NCBI RefSeq assembly: GCF_014651135.1
Contig: NZ_BMWH01000019.1
Location: 14,646-78,645 of the forward strand
Origin: Streptomyces echinoruber
Lineage (GTDB): Bacteria > Actinomycetota > Actinomycetes > Streptomycetales > Streptomycetaceae
DNA: 64,000 bases
Direction of reading: 5' to 3'
The notes beneath the pieces were generated by a model, which saw only the letters and a list, made by a program, of their open reading frames with translations, made no database searches and was not told the origin of the DNA. The translations under genes and the position numbers were made by a program. Below, one piece after another: positions 50,511 to 58,683 of this stretch. Every line of letters starts with the position of its first letter. Position 1 is the first letter of the stretch.

Positions 50511-51662
50511 GTGCAGCCAGCAAGTGACACCCCCGACACGCCGCCCGCCGGCCGCCTCCACCGGGCCCGAGCCCTCTACCGCGACGTCTCCAAGCGCAGG
50601 GTCGCCTGGCTGCTGCTGAAGGACACCGTCAACTCGTGCATGGAGTACCGCATCCTCGGGCTCGCCGCCGAGGCCGCGTTCTTCACGCTGCTGTCCGTGC
50701 CGCCGCTGCTGCTGTGCCTGATCGCGCTGCTGTACTACGTCGACGCCTGGACCGGCGCGGACACCATCAGCAGCCTCGAGCGCAACATCCTCGACGCCTC
50801 CCGCACCGTCCTGTCCGACCAGGGCGTGAAGGAGATCGCCGAGCCGATCCTGCGCGACGTGCTCAAGAGCGGCCGGCCCGACATCATCTCCATCGGCTTC
50901 GTCTTCGCCCTGTGGTCCGGCTCGCGCGCGGTGAACGTCTTCATCGACACCATCACCGTCATGTACGGCCTGGACGGCGTCCGGGGCATCGTCAGGACGC
51001 GGCTGCTGTCCTTCGTGCTGTTCATCGTGGCGCTGCTCATCGGCTCGGTCGCGCTGCCGCTGATGGTCGCCGGGCCGGACGCGGTGGTGCGCGTCGTCCC
51101 GTGGTCGACGACGGTCGTGCAGGTGCTGTACTGGCCCGTCGTGCTCGTCCTGTCGGTCGCGTTCCTGACCACCCTCTACCACGTGTCCGTGCCGGTCCGC
51201 TCCCCGTGGATCGAGGACGTGCCCGGCGCGCTCGTCGCCCTCGCGATGTGGGTCGTCTGCAGCTTCCTGCTGCGCATCTACCTCACCAGCACCGTCGAGG
51301 GGCCCACCATCTACGGTTCGCTCGCCGCGCCCGTCGCCGTGCTGCTGTGGATCGGCGTGTCCGCCTTCGCCGTGCTGGTCGGCGCGGCCGTCAACGCCGC
51401 CATCGACCGCGTCTGGCCCGCCGCCGCCACGGCCGCCGCCCGCGCCGCCAACGAGCGGATGCGGCAGGCCCAGATCGCCGAGTACGTGGCCCGCGCCGCA
51501 GCGGCGGCCCGCGAGACGGACCCCGACGACCCCGACATGCCGTCCGAGTTCCCCGAGCGCTGGTCCCGCTTCCTGCCCCCGGAGGACGTCACCGCCCGCC
51601 TGCGCGCGCACGTGCGCAGCACCCACAAGGCGGCGCAGGACGTGCCGTCGTCGGACAAGTGA
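50511..51662 (+). CDS. YihY/BrkB-family inner-membrane protein
   Basis: 383 residues from GTG 50511, with GGAAG upstream. About six membrane helices are clear (for example LAAEAAFFTLLSVPPLLLCL, RLLSFVLFIVALLIGSVALP, VLYWPVVLVLSVAFLTTLY, APVAVLLWIGVSAFAVLVGA). The Asp/Arg-rich loop motif FALWSGSRAVNVFIDTITVMYG is the family hallmark. The C-terminal tail is cytoplasmic and charged. YihY proteins were once called RNase BN in error; the real function, possibly lipid or envelope related, is unclear. Confidence 0.92.
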   Translation: MQPASDTPDTPPAGRLHRARALYRDVSKRRVAWLLLKDTVNSCMEYRILGLAAEAAFFTLLSVPPLLLCLIALLYYVDAWTGADTISSLERNILDASRTVLSDQGVKEIAEPILRDVLKSGRPDIISIGFVFALWSGSRAVNVFIDTITVMYGLDGVRGIVRTRLLSFVLFIVALLIGSVALPLMVAGPDAVVRVVPWSTTVVQVLYWPVVLVLSVAFLTTLYHVSVPVRSPWIEDVPGALVALAMWVVCSFLLRIYLTSTVEGPTIYGSLAAPVAVLLWIGVSAFAVLVGAAVNAAIDRVWPAAATAAARAANERMRQAQIAEYVARAAAAARETDPDDPDMPSEFPERWSRFLPPEDVTARLRAHVRSTHKAAQDVPSSDK

Positions 51663-51783
51663 GCACGGGCGGGTAGGCAGGGGCGGGCACGGGTGAGCCT
51701 GCGCAGGTGGGCGGGCGAGCGGAGCTGCGCAGGCGGCACGCAGGACGCGTCCGGGCCGCCGTGCGCGCCCCGCGCCCCCGGCG

Positions 51784-51796
51784 TAGCCTTCCTGCC
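51784..51796 (+). promoter_or_regulatory. Candidate leaderless promoter of the AraC-type gene
   Basis: TAGCCT (51784-51789) is followed by 7 nt and GTG 51797, with no ribosome-binding site. Confidence 0.45.
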
Positions 51797-52522
51797 GTGA
51801 CCGGCGAGCAGCACGCGCACCCCGCCTGGCCCGCGGGGTACGCCGAGCGACCCTCCCGCCTGACCGGGGCGGTCGTGTGGCACCGGAGCGCCGAGGACGA
51901 TCCCGCGGTGCGTCCCGTCCTGCCCGACGGCTGTATGGACCTGCTGTGGAGCGAGGGACGGCTGCTGGTCGCGGGCCCGGACACCCGCCCGTACGTCCCC
52001 GCCGGGGCGCCGCGCCGCTGGGCGGGCGTCCGCCTCGCCCCCGGCACCGCCCCGCCCCTGCTCGGCGTGCCGGCGCACGAGCTGCGCGACCTGCGCGTCG
52101 ACCTCGCCGACCTGTGGCCGGCCGCGGCGGTACGGCACCTGCGCGCCCGGGTGGACGCGGCAACCGACCCGGCGGGCGCGCTGGAGGAGGCGGTCCTGCG
52201 GCGGGCGGCCGAGGCCGGACCGCCCGACCCCTTGCCGGCGCACCTCGTGCGGGCGCTGGAGGCGGGCCGCCCGGTCGGCGCCGTGGCGGACGAGACCGGC
52301 CTGAGCGCGCGGCAGCTCCACCGCCGCTCACTGGCCGCCTTCGGCTACGGCCCCAAGACGCTGGCCCGGATCCTGCGGCTGCAGCGGGCCCTCGCCCTGG
52401 CCCGCGCCGGAGTGCCGTACGCCGAGACGGCCGCCCGGTGCGGCTACGCCGACCAGGCCCATCTGGCGCGCGAGGTCAGGCAGTTGGCGGGCATGCCGCT
52501 GACCCGGCTACTGGGCCGCTAG
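51797..52522 (+). CDS. AraC-family transcriptional regulator
   Basis: 241 residues from GTG 51797. The N-terminal DUF6597-like part reads RPVLPDGCMDLLWSEGRLLVAGPDT. The C-terminal AraC double HTH has VGAVADETGLSARQLHRRSLAAFGYGPKTLARILRLQRAL and YAETAARCGYADQAHLAREVRQLAG (quoted in part to mark the two helices). Such regulators often control a neighbouring detoxification gene; the convergent VOC gene overlaps its 3' end by 15 nt. Effector unknown. Confidence 0.85.
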   Translation: MTGEQHAHPAWPAGYAERPSRLTGAVVWHRSAEDDPAVRPVLPDGCMDLLWSEGRLLVAGPDTRPYVPAGAPRRWAGVRLAPGTAPPLLGVPAHELRDLRVDLADLWPAAAVRHLRARVDAATDPAGALEEAVLRRAAEAGPPDPLPAHLVRALEAGRPVGAVADETGLSARQLHRRSLAAFGYGPKTLARILRLQRALALARAGVPYAETAARCGYADQAHLAREVRQLAGMPLTRLLGR

Positions 52523-53047
52523 CGGCGCGTACAGGTCCACGCCGGTGCCGTCCGGGTCGTGCACGACCGCGTACCGCTGCCCCCAGAAGGCGTCCCACGG
52601 CTCAAGCTCACCGTGGTACCCGGCGTCGACCAGGTCCCGGTAGACGACGTCCACGTCCGCGGGGGAGGCGCACCGGAAGGCCGGCGCGGTGCGGTACCCG
52701 CCGGCCGGCGGACGCCACCCGGCATGGAACGACCGGACGGTCTCCTCGGTGTCCAGCAGCAGCCGTAGCCCGCCGCCCACCTCGGCCTCCGCGTGCGGCT
52801 GCGCCTCCGCCCCCTCGGGGAACACCAGCCCCAGCCGCCGGTAGAAGGCGACGGAGGCGGCCATGTCGGCCACGACGAGGCCGACGGCGTCGCAACGGAC
52901 CACCGGGGACGCCCCCGGCGTCTGCGCTGTCCATGCTGTCTGAGCTGTCTGAGCTGTCTGCGCTGTCTGCGCCGTCTCTGTCCGTGCTGCCTCTGCCTGT
53001 GCTGCCTGTGCTGCCTGTGCTGTTTCTGCTGTCTTCGATGTGCTCAT
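52508..53047 (-). CDS. VOC (glyoxalase/bleomycin-resistance) family protein with repetitive N-terminus
   Basis: 179 residues. The VOC domain is residues 48-179: AVGLVVADMAASVAFYRRLGL, LRLLLDTEETVRSF and RYAVVHDPDGTGVDLYAPL with the C-terminal metal or substrate Asp. Residues 1-45 consist of Ala/Gln/Thr repeats (TAQTAQTAQTAW) encoded by 9-bp tandem repeats and are not part of the fold; the true protein may start later. The probable promoter is leaderless (TAGCGT 6 nt upstream of ATG 53047). It converges with the AraC gene with a 15-bp overlap. Substrate unknown. Confidence 0.86.
   Translation of the reverse strand: MSTSKTAETAQAAQAAQAEAARTETAQTAQTAQTAQTAWTAQTPGASPVVRCDAVGLVVADMAASVAFYRRLGLVFPEGAEAQPHAEAEVGGGLRLLLDTEETVRSFHAGWRPPAGGYRTAPAFRCASPADVDVVYRDLVDAGYHGELEPWDAFWGQRYAVVHDPDGTGVDLYAPLAAQ
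52925..53035. repeat. 9-bp tandem repeats encoding the N-terminus of the VOC protein
   Basis: About ten degenerate copies of GCTGTCTGA/GCTGCCTGT (plus-strand reading) lie inside the first 40 codons of the VOC gene. They are in frame, so the expansion added Ala-Gln-Thr triplets. Confidence 0.85.
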
Positions 53048-53059
53048 ACGGCGACGCTA
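53048..53059 (-). promoter_or_regulatory. Candidate leaderless promoter of the VOC gene
   Basis: On the minus strand TAGCGT is followed by 6 nt and ATG 53047. No Shine-Dalgarno sequence. Confidence 0.5.
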
Positions 53060-53164
53060 GGCGGCATCGGGACGGCCGGTCTTGAAGGAATCGGCCGCGC
53101 GACCGGAACGGAGCCGGCCGTGCGACCGGAGCGGAAAGGAACCGGCCGTGCGGTCCGGCCCTGC

Positions 53165-53713
53165 TCACGGGCGCGGGGCCGTCGCCGGGCCCGGGGCGCC
53201 CTGCGCCGCGCGCAGCCCGTCGCGCAGCCGCCGCAGGTCGTCCGCGGGCCGGCCCAGGCCGTTGAGCTGGAGCCGGGCGGCCTCGGTACGGGGTTCGGGG
53301 TGCACGCTGAAGGCCAGGTTCAGCGCCTGGTGCACCATCCACTGGTCGTAGGCGAGCAGCCGTCCGGCGTGGGCCTGCGCCCGGGCGAGGTCGGGCGCGG
53401 TGAGGGTGAGCCCGTGCAGTTCGGCCCGCAGCCGGTGGAAGGCCGAGCAGACGCGCCCGCAGTCCTGTGCGGCCTGCCCGGTGGGGCCGTCCGGCGCGCC
53501 GCAGGCGGCCACCGCCGCGTCGGCGGCCGGCTGGGCGGCGACCGCCTGGTCCAGCACGTCCAGCAGGGCCCGCACCTGCACGGGATAGGGCGGGGCGGCG
53601 GGCCCGGAGCGGCGGCGCGCGCCCGCCGGGCGCCGGACCGCGCGCCGCCACACGGCGGCGCACCGCAGCAGGGGCCGCGGCAGATGCCGCAGGAGCGCTC
53701 CGGCTGTCGGCAT
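53165..53713 (-). CDS. Uncharacterised small protein
   Basis: 182 residues from ATG 53713, which is preceded by GGAGGGGAGGG, a strong ribosome-binding site. A basic, partly hydrophobic N-terminus (MPTAGALLRHLPRPLLRCAAVWRRAV; no clear cleavage site) is followed by a helical region: VRALLDVLDQAV, CGRVCSAFHRLRAELHGL, LARAQAHAGRLLAYDQWMVHQAL. Three Cys in the middle (AACGAPDG, DCGRVC) could bind metal or form a disulfide. Not recognised as any family. Strong initiation signal and codon bias support it as real. Confidence 0.72.
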   Translation of the reverse strand: MPTAGALLRHLPRPLLRCAAVWRRAVRRPAGARRRSGPAAPPYPVQVRALLDVLDQAVAAQPAADAAVAACGAPDGPTGQAAQDCGRVCSAFHRLRAELHGLTLTAPDLARAQAHAGRLLAYDQWMVHQALNLAFSVHPEPRTEAARLQLNGLGRPADDLRRLRDGLRAAQGAPGPATAPRP

Positions 53714-53874
53714 GGCCCTCCTCCCCTCCGGCTGCCGTCCGGCTCTTCTCCAGTGTGCGCCCCCGCCCCGGCCCCCGCCCCTGCCCCGGTCCCCGCCTCG
53801 GCCGCAGGCCCGGCGACCGGGACGGGGGCCGGGGCGGGACCGGGACGGGCCCGGCCCCCGTAGTCTCCGGGGAC

Positions 53875-54579
53875 ATGGCATCCCGGCTGCTGCTCCACAC
53901 CCGTACCGCCGACTACCGGTACGACTCCCTCCCGGACGCGGTGGCGGCCGTGCGGGCGCTCGGCGGCTTCGACGTGGAGCACACGGAGGACCCGGCGGCA
54001 TTCCAGGAGCCGCTGGACGGGTACGCGGCCGTGGTGTTCCTCTCCACGAGCGGGGAGGTGCCGACCCCGGCCGGGCGGGAGCGGCCGGCCGGGTACGTCG
54101 AGGCCGGCGGCGGGTTCGTGGGGGTGCACGCGGCGGCCTGCACGGAGTACGGGTGGCCGTACTACGGGGAGCTGCTGGGGGCGCGCTTCACCCGGCACCC
54201 CGAGTACCAGCCGGGCCTGGTGGTGGTCGGGGACCGGGAGCATCCGGCCACCCGGCACCTGCCGGCCGTGTGGCGGGTCACGGACGAGTGGTACGACTTC
54301 GACGCCCGCCCGCGTGGTCGGGTGCGCGTGCCGGCGTCGGCGGACGAGTCGTCGTACCGCGGCGGCGGCATGGGGGAGGACCACCCGCCGGCGTGGTGCC
54401 GGCGGCAGGGGCGCGGCCGCGTCTTCTGCACGGCCCCGGGCCACGCCGCGCAGGTGTACGGCGACCCGGACTTCCGGGCGCACCTGCGCGGCGGGATCGG
54501 ATGGGCGGCGCGACCCGGAGGTCACAGGCGGCAGCTGATCTCCATGCCGTCCTCGACGGGGAAGGTCACGCTCCGGTAG
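53875..54579 (+). CDS. ThuA-like domain protein
   Basis: 234 residues from ATG 53875, with TAGTCT 8 nt upstream (possibly leaderless) or GGGGAC as a weak site. The ThuA/class-I glutaminase-amidotransferase-like fold is shown by SRLLLHTRTADYRYDSLPD, YAAVVFLSTSGEVPT, GGGFVGVHAAACTEYGWPYYGEL, GARFTRHPEYQPG, and GRGRVFCTAPGHAAQVYGDPDF. Members are linked to sugar (trehalose/disaccharide) metabolism or occur fused to glycoside hydrolases. The last 20 residues after GIGWAAR are antisense to the convergent methyltransferase gene and are probably not part of the ancestral domain. Confidence 0.87.
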   Translation: MASRLLLHTRTADYRYDSLPDAVAAVRALGGFDVEHTEDPAAFQEPLDGYAAVVFLSTSGEVPTPAGRERPAGYVEAGGGFVGVHAAACTEYGWPYYGELLGARFTRHPEYQPGLVVVGDREHPATRHLPAVWRVTDEWYDFDARPRGRVRVPASADESSYRGGGMGEDHPPAWCRRQGRGRVFCTAPGHAAQVYGDPDFRAHLRGGIGWAARPGGHRRQLISMPSSTGKVTLR

Positions 54580-55184
54580 CCGTTGGCCGGGTCGCGCACG
54601 TACTCCAGGTACGGCTGCAGTCCTTCCAGGACGACATCGTCGGCGACGACGAGCGCGCCGGGCGCCAGGTGTGGTTCGAGCAGCCGCAGGACGGGCAGGC
54701 AGAGGTCCTTCCAGCCGTCCAGCAGCACGAAGCCGATCGGGCCGGACAGGTCGGCGAGGGTTTCGCGGGCGTCCCCCTCCAGCACGGTGATCAGATCGTC
54801 CAGGCCGGTCTCGGCGAAGGTGCGCCGGGCCGCGGCGGCCTTGTCCCGGTTCAGCTCGGTGGTGACGACGCGTCCGGTGCCGTTGTCGCGGACGGCGGCC
54901 GCCAGGTGCAGCGTGGAGATGCCGTAGGAGGTGCCGAACTCCACGACGGTGGCGGGCCGGGTGGCACGCACCAGGTTGTAGAGGAGCTGCCCGCCGGTCG
55001 CGGAGACGGGCATGTAGATCGGCGCGGCGGCGTCCGCCTGCTCCTGCGCGGTCAATGACGTGAAGTCCCCCGGCAGTTCGGTGGCCAGGCGGGCGAAGGC
55101 GGCGTCGTCCCGGGCCGCTTCGGCGAACATCCGGTCGAGCGCGGCGGCGACCCGGGGGTCGCCGAGGGTGTCGGTGAGGGTCAT
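54522..55184 (-). CDS. Class I SAM-dependent O-methyltransferase
   Basis: 220 residues. The caffeoyl-CoA/catechol O-methyltransferase-like fold has MPVSATGGQLLYNLVRAT, the SAM motif VVEFGTSYGISTLHLA, VVTTELNRDKAAAAR, VLEGDARETLADL and FVLLDGWKDLCLPVL (metal Asp). It is likely a Mg-dependent catechol-type methyltransferase acting on a small phenolic molecule. The gene starts leaderless behind TATTCT (55192-55197), which touches a perfect palindrome shared with the divergent TetR gene, so it is probably repressed by that TetR. It overlaps the convergent ThuA gene by 58 bp. Confidence 0.9.
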   Translation of the reverse strand: MTLTDTLGDPRVAAALDRMFAEAARDDAAFARLATELPGDFTSLTAQEQADAAAPIYMPVSATGGQLLYNLVRATRPATVVEFGTSYGISTLHLAAAVRDNGTGRVVTTELNRDKAAAARRTFAETGLDDLITVLEGDARETLADLSGPIGFVLLDGWKDLCLPVLRLLEPHLAPGALVVADDVVLEGLQPYLEYVRDPANGYRSVTFPVEDGMEISCRL

Positions 55185-55196
55185 GCCATCCAGAAT

Positions 55197-55214
55197 AGAC
55201 GCAACGTTGCGTCT
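55197..55214. promoter_or_regulatory. Perfect 18-bp palindromic operator between methyltransferase and TetR gene
   Basis: AGACGCAACGTTGCGTCT is fully self-complementary and lies between divergent genes. It abuts the -10 box (TATTCT on the minus strand) of the methyltransferase and is 45 nt upstream of the tetR ATG. This is the expected place and symmetry for the operator of the divergent TetR repressor. Confidence 0.88.
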
Positions 55215-55259
55215 TATCTAGAGGAGCGGTCCGCCTACGCTGGGACACCGGGAGGCGAG

Positions 55260-55895
55260 ATGGAACGCAGGACGCGGACCGCTGCGCAGGACACCGCCGG
55301 CCGGACGGCGCGGCGTCACCACGGCAACCGGCACGGGCGCAGCGAGGAGGCCCGGCGGGCGATCCTGGAGGCGGCCGACGACCTGCTGGTCGAGAAGGGC
55401 TTCGCCGGGGTCACGGTGGAGGGCATCGCGGCGCGCGCCGGCGTCGCCAAGCAGACCGTCTACCGCTGGTGGCCCACCAAGACGGACGTCCTGCTGGACG
55501 CCTTCCTCGAGGACATGGCCGAGGACCTGGTCCCGCCCGACCACGGGGACGTCGCCCGCGACCTGCGCACCTACCTGCCGTGGCTGGCGTACATGCTGAG
55601 CTCCACCGACACCGGAGCCGTCTTCCGCGCCCTGGTCGCCCAGACGCACCACGACCCCGCCTTCGCCGCCGTCTTCCGGGAGCGCTGTCTCGACGAGCAG
55701 CGCCGCCGCGACCGCCTGCCCCTGGAGCGCGCGGTGCGGCGGGGGCAACTGCCCGCCGACCTCGACACGGCCGCCGAGACCGACCTGCTCGTCGGCCCCC
55801 TGTACTACCGGGTCCTGGTCACCGGCGAGCCGGTCGGCCGGGAGTTCACCGACCGCCTCGTCGACGCCTTCCTGCGCCGCACGGGACTGGCCTGA
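55260..55895 (+). CDS. TetR-family repressor, divergent from methyltransferase
   Basis: 211 residues from ATG 55260, with GGGAGGCGAG upstream. The TetR HTH is at residues 29-75: RRAILEAADDLLVEKGFAG, VEGIAARAGVAKQTVYRWW. The ligand-binding domain resembles the TetR_C (AcrR/RutR-like) group with RTYLPWLAYMLSSTDTG. It very likely binds the 18-bp palindrome just upstream and represses the O-methyltransferase and itself; the ligand could be the phenolic substrate. Its last 30 bp are duplicated after the stop. Confidence 0.92.
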   Translation: MERRTRTAAQDTAGRTARRHHGNRHGRSEEARRAILEAADDLLVEKGFAGVTVEGIAARAGVAKQTVYRWWPTKTDVLLDAFLEDMAEDLVPPDHGDVARDLRTYLPWLAYMLSSTDTGAVFRALVAQTHHDPAFAAVFRERCLDEQRRRDRLPLERAVRRGQLPADLDTAAETDLLVGPLYYRVLVTGEPVGREFTDRLVDAFLRRTGLA

Positions 55896-55944
55896 ACCTT
55901 CCTGCACCGCACGGGTCCTGCACCGCACGGGACTGGCCTGAACC
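55869..55944. repeat. Duplicated 3' end of the TetR gene
   Basis: The last 30 bp of the gene with its TGA (55869-55898) are followed by a 17-bp partial copy and a 29-bp full copy (55916-55944) ending again in GGACTGGCCTGAACC. The gene end has been copied twice. Confidence 0.88.
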
Positions 55945-55969
55945 GCCGGCGCCCGGGCGTGCCCGGTGC

Positions 55970-56749
55970 TCAGTGCACCGAGAACCCCCCGTCCACGAAG
56001 ATCGACTGGCCGGTGACGTACGCCGAGGCGCCGCTCGCCAGGAACACCGCCGCACCCGCGAAGTCCTCCGGCAGACCGTTGCGGCCGACCATGGTGCGCT
56101 CGGCCAGCGCCGCCACCACGGCGGGATCGGAGGAGAGACGCTCGTTGAGCGGGGTCATGACGAAGCCGGGAACGAGGGTGTTGCAGGTGACGCCGTACGG
56201 GGACCACGCCTCCGCCTGGGAGCGGGCCAGGGATTCCAGGCCGCCCTTGGAGACGCCGTAGGCGCCGCTGCGGACGAAGGCGCGGTGGGCCTGCTGGGAG
56301 CTGATGTGGATGATGCGGCCGAAGCCGCGCTCGGCCATGCCGGGGCCGAAGCGCCGCCCCAGCAGGTGGGGCGCCTCCAGGTTCACCGCCAGGGTCCGGT
56401 CCCACACCTCGTCCGTGAGGTCGTCCAGCGGCGGGCGCAGGTTGACGCCCGCCGAGTTGACGAGGATGTCCGGCTCCCCGAAGACCGCGGCCGCCTCCTC
56501 GGCCGCCGCGCGCGTCCCGTCCCGGGTGCCCAGGTCGCCGCTCACCCAGGCCGCCGTGGCGCCCTGCGACCTCAACGCCTCGACCGTGGCGGCCAGTTCC
56601 GCCTCCCTCCGGGCGACGACGACCACCCGCGCGCCGGCCCGCGCGAGCGCCTCGGCGATGGCCCGGCCGATACCGGAGCTGCCGCCGGTGACGAGCGCGG
56701 TGCGGCCCTGGAGGGAGAAGAGGTCGGCGAGGTAGGACTGTGTGATCAT
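55970..56749 (-). CDS. SDR-family oxidoreductase (gluconate 5-dehydrogenase-like)
   Basis: 259 residues. This is a classical SDR: cofactor loop VTGGSSGIGRAIAEAL, NSAGVN, catalytic Ser in HISSQQAH and YGVSK, and the C-terminal DGGFSVH. Arg in VARREAE after the second strand suggests NADP(H) preference. Overall resemblance is to gluconate/3-oxoacyl reductase-type SDRs; the substrate is not resolved. It is probably leaderless, with TAGGCT 6 nt before ATG 56749. Confidence 0.9.
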   Translation of the reverse strand: MITQSYLADLFSLQGRTALVTGGSSGIGRAIAEALARAGARVVVVARREAELAATVEALRSQGATAAWVSGDLGTRDGTRAAAEEAAAVFGEPDILVNSAGVNLRPPLDDLTDEVWDRTLAVNLEAPHLLGRRFGPGMAERGFGRIIHISSQQAHRAFVRSGAYGVSKGGLESLARSQAEAWSPYGVTCNTLVPGFVMTPLNERLSSDPAVVAALAERTMVGRNGLPEDFAGAAVFLASGASAYVTGQSIFVDGGFSVH

Positions 56750-56761
56750 CCGCTCAGCCTA
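56750..56761 (-). promoter_or_regulatory. Candidate leaderless promoter of the SDR gene
   Basis: On the minus strand TAGGCT is followed by 6 nt and ATG 56749, with no ribosome-binding site. Confidence 0.5.
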
Positions 56762-56947
56762 GGGGTGCCGCACGGCCGGGCCGCGGTGCACGCGCCGCCG
56801 CCCCCGGCCCGCGGCGAGCCGGACACGGCACGGCAGAAAGCGCTTCCTGTCGTAGGCGGTCCACAGGGCGGCGGGAAGACGACGGCCGAGCGGCCCGGCC
56901 GCCATGCGCGCCACCGCGTCCGCCTCCGCGCCTCCCGCCGGAATATC

Positions 56948-57004
56948 CCGGGCGGACGCGGTGCTCTGGTGTCACCTGGGCGGATGCGGTGCTCTGGTGT
57001 CGCC
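56948..57004. repeat. ~28-bp direct repeat upstream of the esterase
   Basis: GGCGGA-GCGGTGCTCTGGTGTC occurs twice, 28-29 bp apart, ending about 34 bp before the esterase ATG. The rest of 56762-56947 holds no recognised gene. Confidence 0.75.
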
Positions 57005-57037
57005 GGGGCACCTGCGCGGCGAAAGGCTGGTGGGCGG

Positions 57038-58618
57038 ATGACGGCAGACCGCACGCACCCCGTGGTCGACACACCGTACGGCGCCGTGCGCGGACGGTAC
57101 GAGGACGGCGTCGCCGTCTTCCGGGGCATCCCGTACGCGGCACCCCCCTTCGGCCCCCGCCGGTTCCGGCCCCCGGTGCCGCCCGAACCGTGGGACGGGG
57201 TGCGCGACGCCGGCTCCTTCGGGCCGACCGCGCCCAAACCCCCGTACTCGCAGGTCTTCGCGCGCTACCTGTCGGACCCGGTGGTGCCGGGCGACGACTG
57301 CCTCAACCTGAACGTGTGGACCCCCGAGCCCGGGCCGGGCGCCCGGCTGCCGGTCCTGGTGTGGCTGCACGGCGGTGCCCTCACCCGCGGCTCCTCGGCC
57401 GTGCCCGTGTACGACGGGCGCTCCTTCGCACGCGACGGAGTCGTGCTCGTCTCGGTCAACTACCGGCTCGGCGTGGAGGGGTACGGCCTGTTCCCGGACG
57501 CCCCCGCCAACGCCGGCCTGCGCGACCAGCTCGCCGCCCTGCGGTGGGTGCACGAGGCGATCGAAGCCTTCGGCGGCGACCCCGGCCGCGTCACCCTCGC
57601 CGGGCAGTCCGCGGGCGCCATCAGCACCGGCGCGCTCCTCGCGGCCCCGCAGGCGCAGGGGCTGGTGCGGCGGGCGGTGCTGCAGAGCGGGCCGCCGGAG
57701 GCGTCCGAGCGGGAGAAGGTGCGGCGCATGGTGCGCCGCATGGCCTCCCGGCTGAAGGTGCCCGCCACCGCGGAGGCCTTCGCCGCCGTCGACCGCGACC
57801 TGCTGCTGCGCGCCCAGGCCGAGGCGGGCCGTCTCAGCGGCCCGGTGCTGGGCGGGCCCGCCTTCGGCATCGTCGTCGACGGCGACCTGGTGCCCCGCGA
57901 TCCCCTCGGCGCCCTGCTCTCCGGCGAGGCGGCCCGGGGCGTCGACCTGCTCATGGGCTGGACCCGCGACGAGTACCGGCTGTGGCTCGTCCCCGGCGGG
58001 CTGCTGGAGCGCGTCGACCGGCTCGGCGCGGTCGCCCTGGCCGCCGGCCGGGCCCGCTGCCGCTGCGGCCCCGAGGTGCTGCGCGGCTACCGCACCCTGT
58101 ACCCCGACGCCGGCCCCGCCGAGATCGTCGGCCAGATGGTCACCGACCACCTGCTGCGCGTCCCCCTGCACCGCCTGGCCGACGCCCGCCCCGGCTCGTC
58201 GTACGTCTACGAGTTCGCCTGGCCCTCGCTGCTGCCGGACCTCGGCGCCTGCCACGCCCTGGAACTCGGGTTCGTCTTCGACACCGGCGACCTGCCCGAG
58301 TCCGCCCGGCTCGCCGGGCACGGTGCGCCGCAAGAGCTGGCCGACGCGATGCACGCCGCCTGGGTGCGCTTCGCCGCCGACGGCGACCCGGGCTGGCCGG
58401 CGTGGGACGCCACGCACCCGGTGCGGATCTTCGGCGACGGCGCGCCGCACACCGCGTACGGCCCGCGCGACCGGGAACTCGCGCTGTGGGCCGCCGACGT
58501 CACCGCCCGGGAGTCCCCACCCGCATCGGTCCCGCGCGACGGCCGGCCCGCCCGTGGTACGGAACTGCGGTCGGTCGTACGGCGCCTGCGCCGCTCCGCC
58601 CTTGTCCGCCGGCACTGA
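57038..58618 (+). CDS. Type-B carboxylesterase/lipase
   Basis: 526 residues from ATG 57038, which has a GCGAAAGGCTGG site upstream. Type-B hallmarks are FRGIPYAAPPFGPRRF, the EDCLxLN-like motif DDCLNLNVWTP, the oxyanion loop WLHGGALTRGS, nucleophile Ser in LAGQSAGAIS and the His in ACHALELGFVF. An acidic third triad member should lie near residue 310-320 (MGWTRDEYRLW). No signal peptide, so it is cytoplasmic, and acts on ester substrates such as acetylated xenobiotics. A run of basic residues ends the protein. Confidence 0.92.
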   Translation: MTADRTHPVVDTPYGAVRGRYEDGVAVFRGIPYAAPPFGPRRFRPPVPPEPWDGVRDAGSFGPTAPKPPYSQVFARYLSDPVVPGDDCLNLNVWTPEPGPGARLPVLVWLHGGALTRGSSAVPVYDGRSFARDGVVLVSVNYRLGVEGYGLFPDAPANAGLRDQLAALRWVHEAIEAFGGDPGRVTLAGQSAGAISTGALLAAPQAQGLVRRAVLQSGPPEASEREKVRRMVRRMASRLKVPATAEAFAAVDRDLLLRAQAEAGRLSGPVLGGPAFGIVVDGDLVPRDPLGALLSGEAARGVDLLMGWTRDEYRLWLVPGGLLERVDRLGAVALAAGRARCRCGPEVLRGYRTLYPDAGPAEIVGQMVTDHLLRVPLHRLADARPGSSYVYEFAWPSLLPDLGACHALELGFVFDTGDLPESARLAGHGAPQELADAMHAAWVRFAADGDPGWPAWDATHPVRIFGDGAPHTAYGPRDRELALWAADVTARESPPASVPRDGRPARGTELRSVVRRLRRSALVRRH

Positions 58619-58683
58619 TCACGCTCGCCCCGCCCGGCGGCTCCGGCTCGTGCCGGACGGCCGGGCCGGTGCCGTGCCTACGC

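Noticed and set aside
55469..58618. 1049-codon plus-strand frame containing the esterase
   Set aside because: Everything before 57038 is out-of-frame TetR and SDR-antisense sequence; esterase homology begins at ATG 57038.
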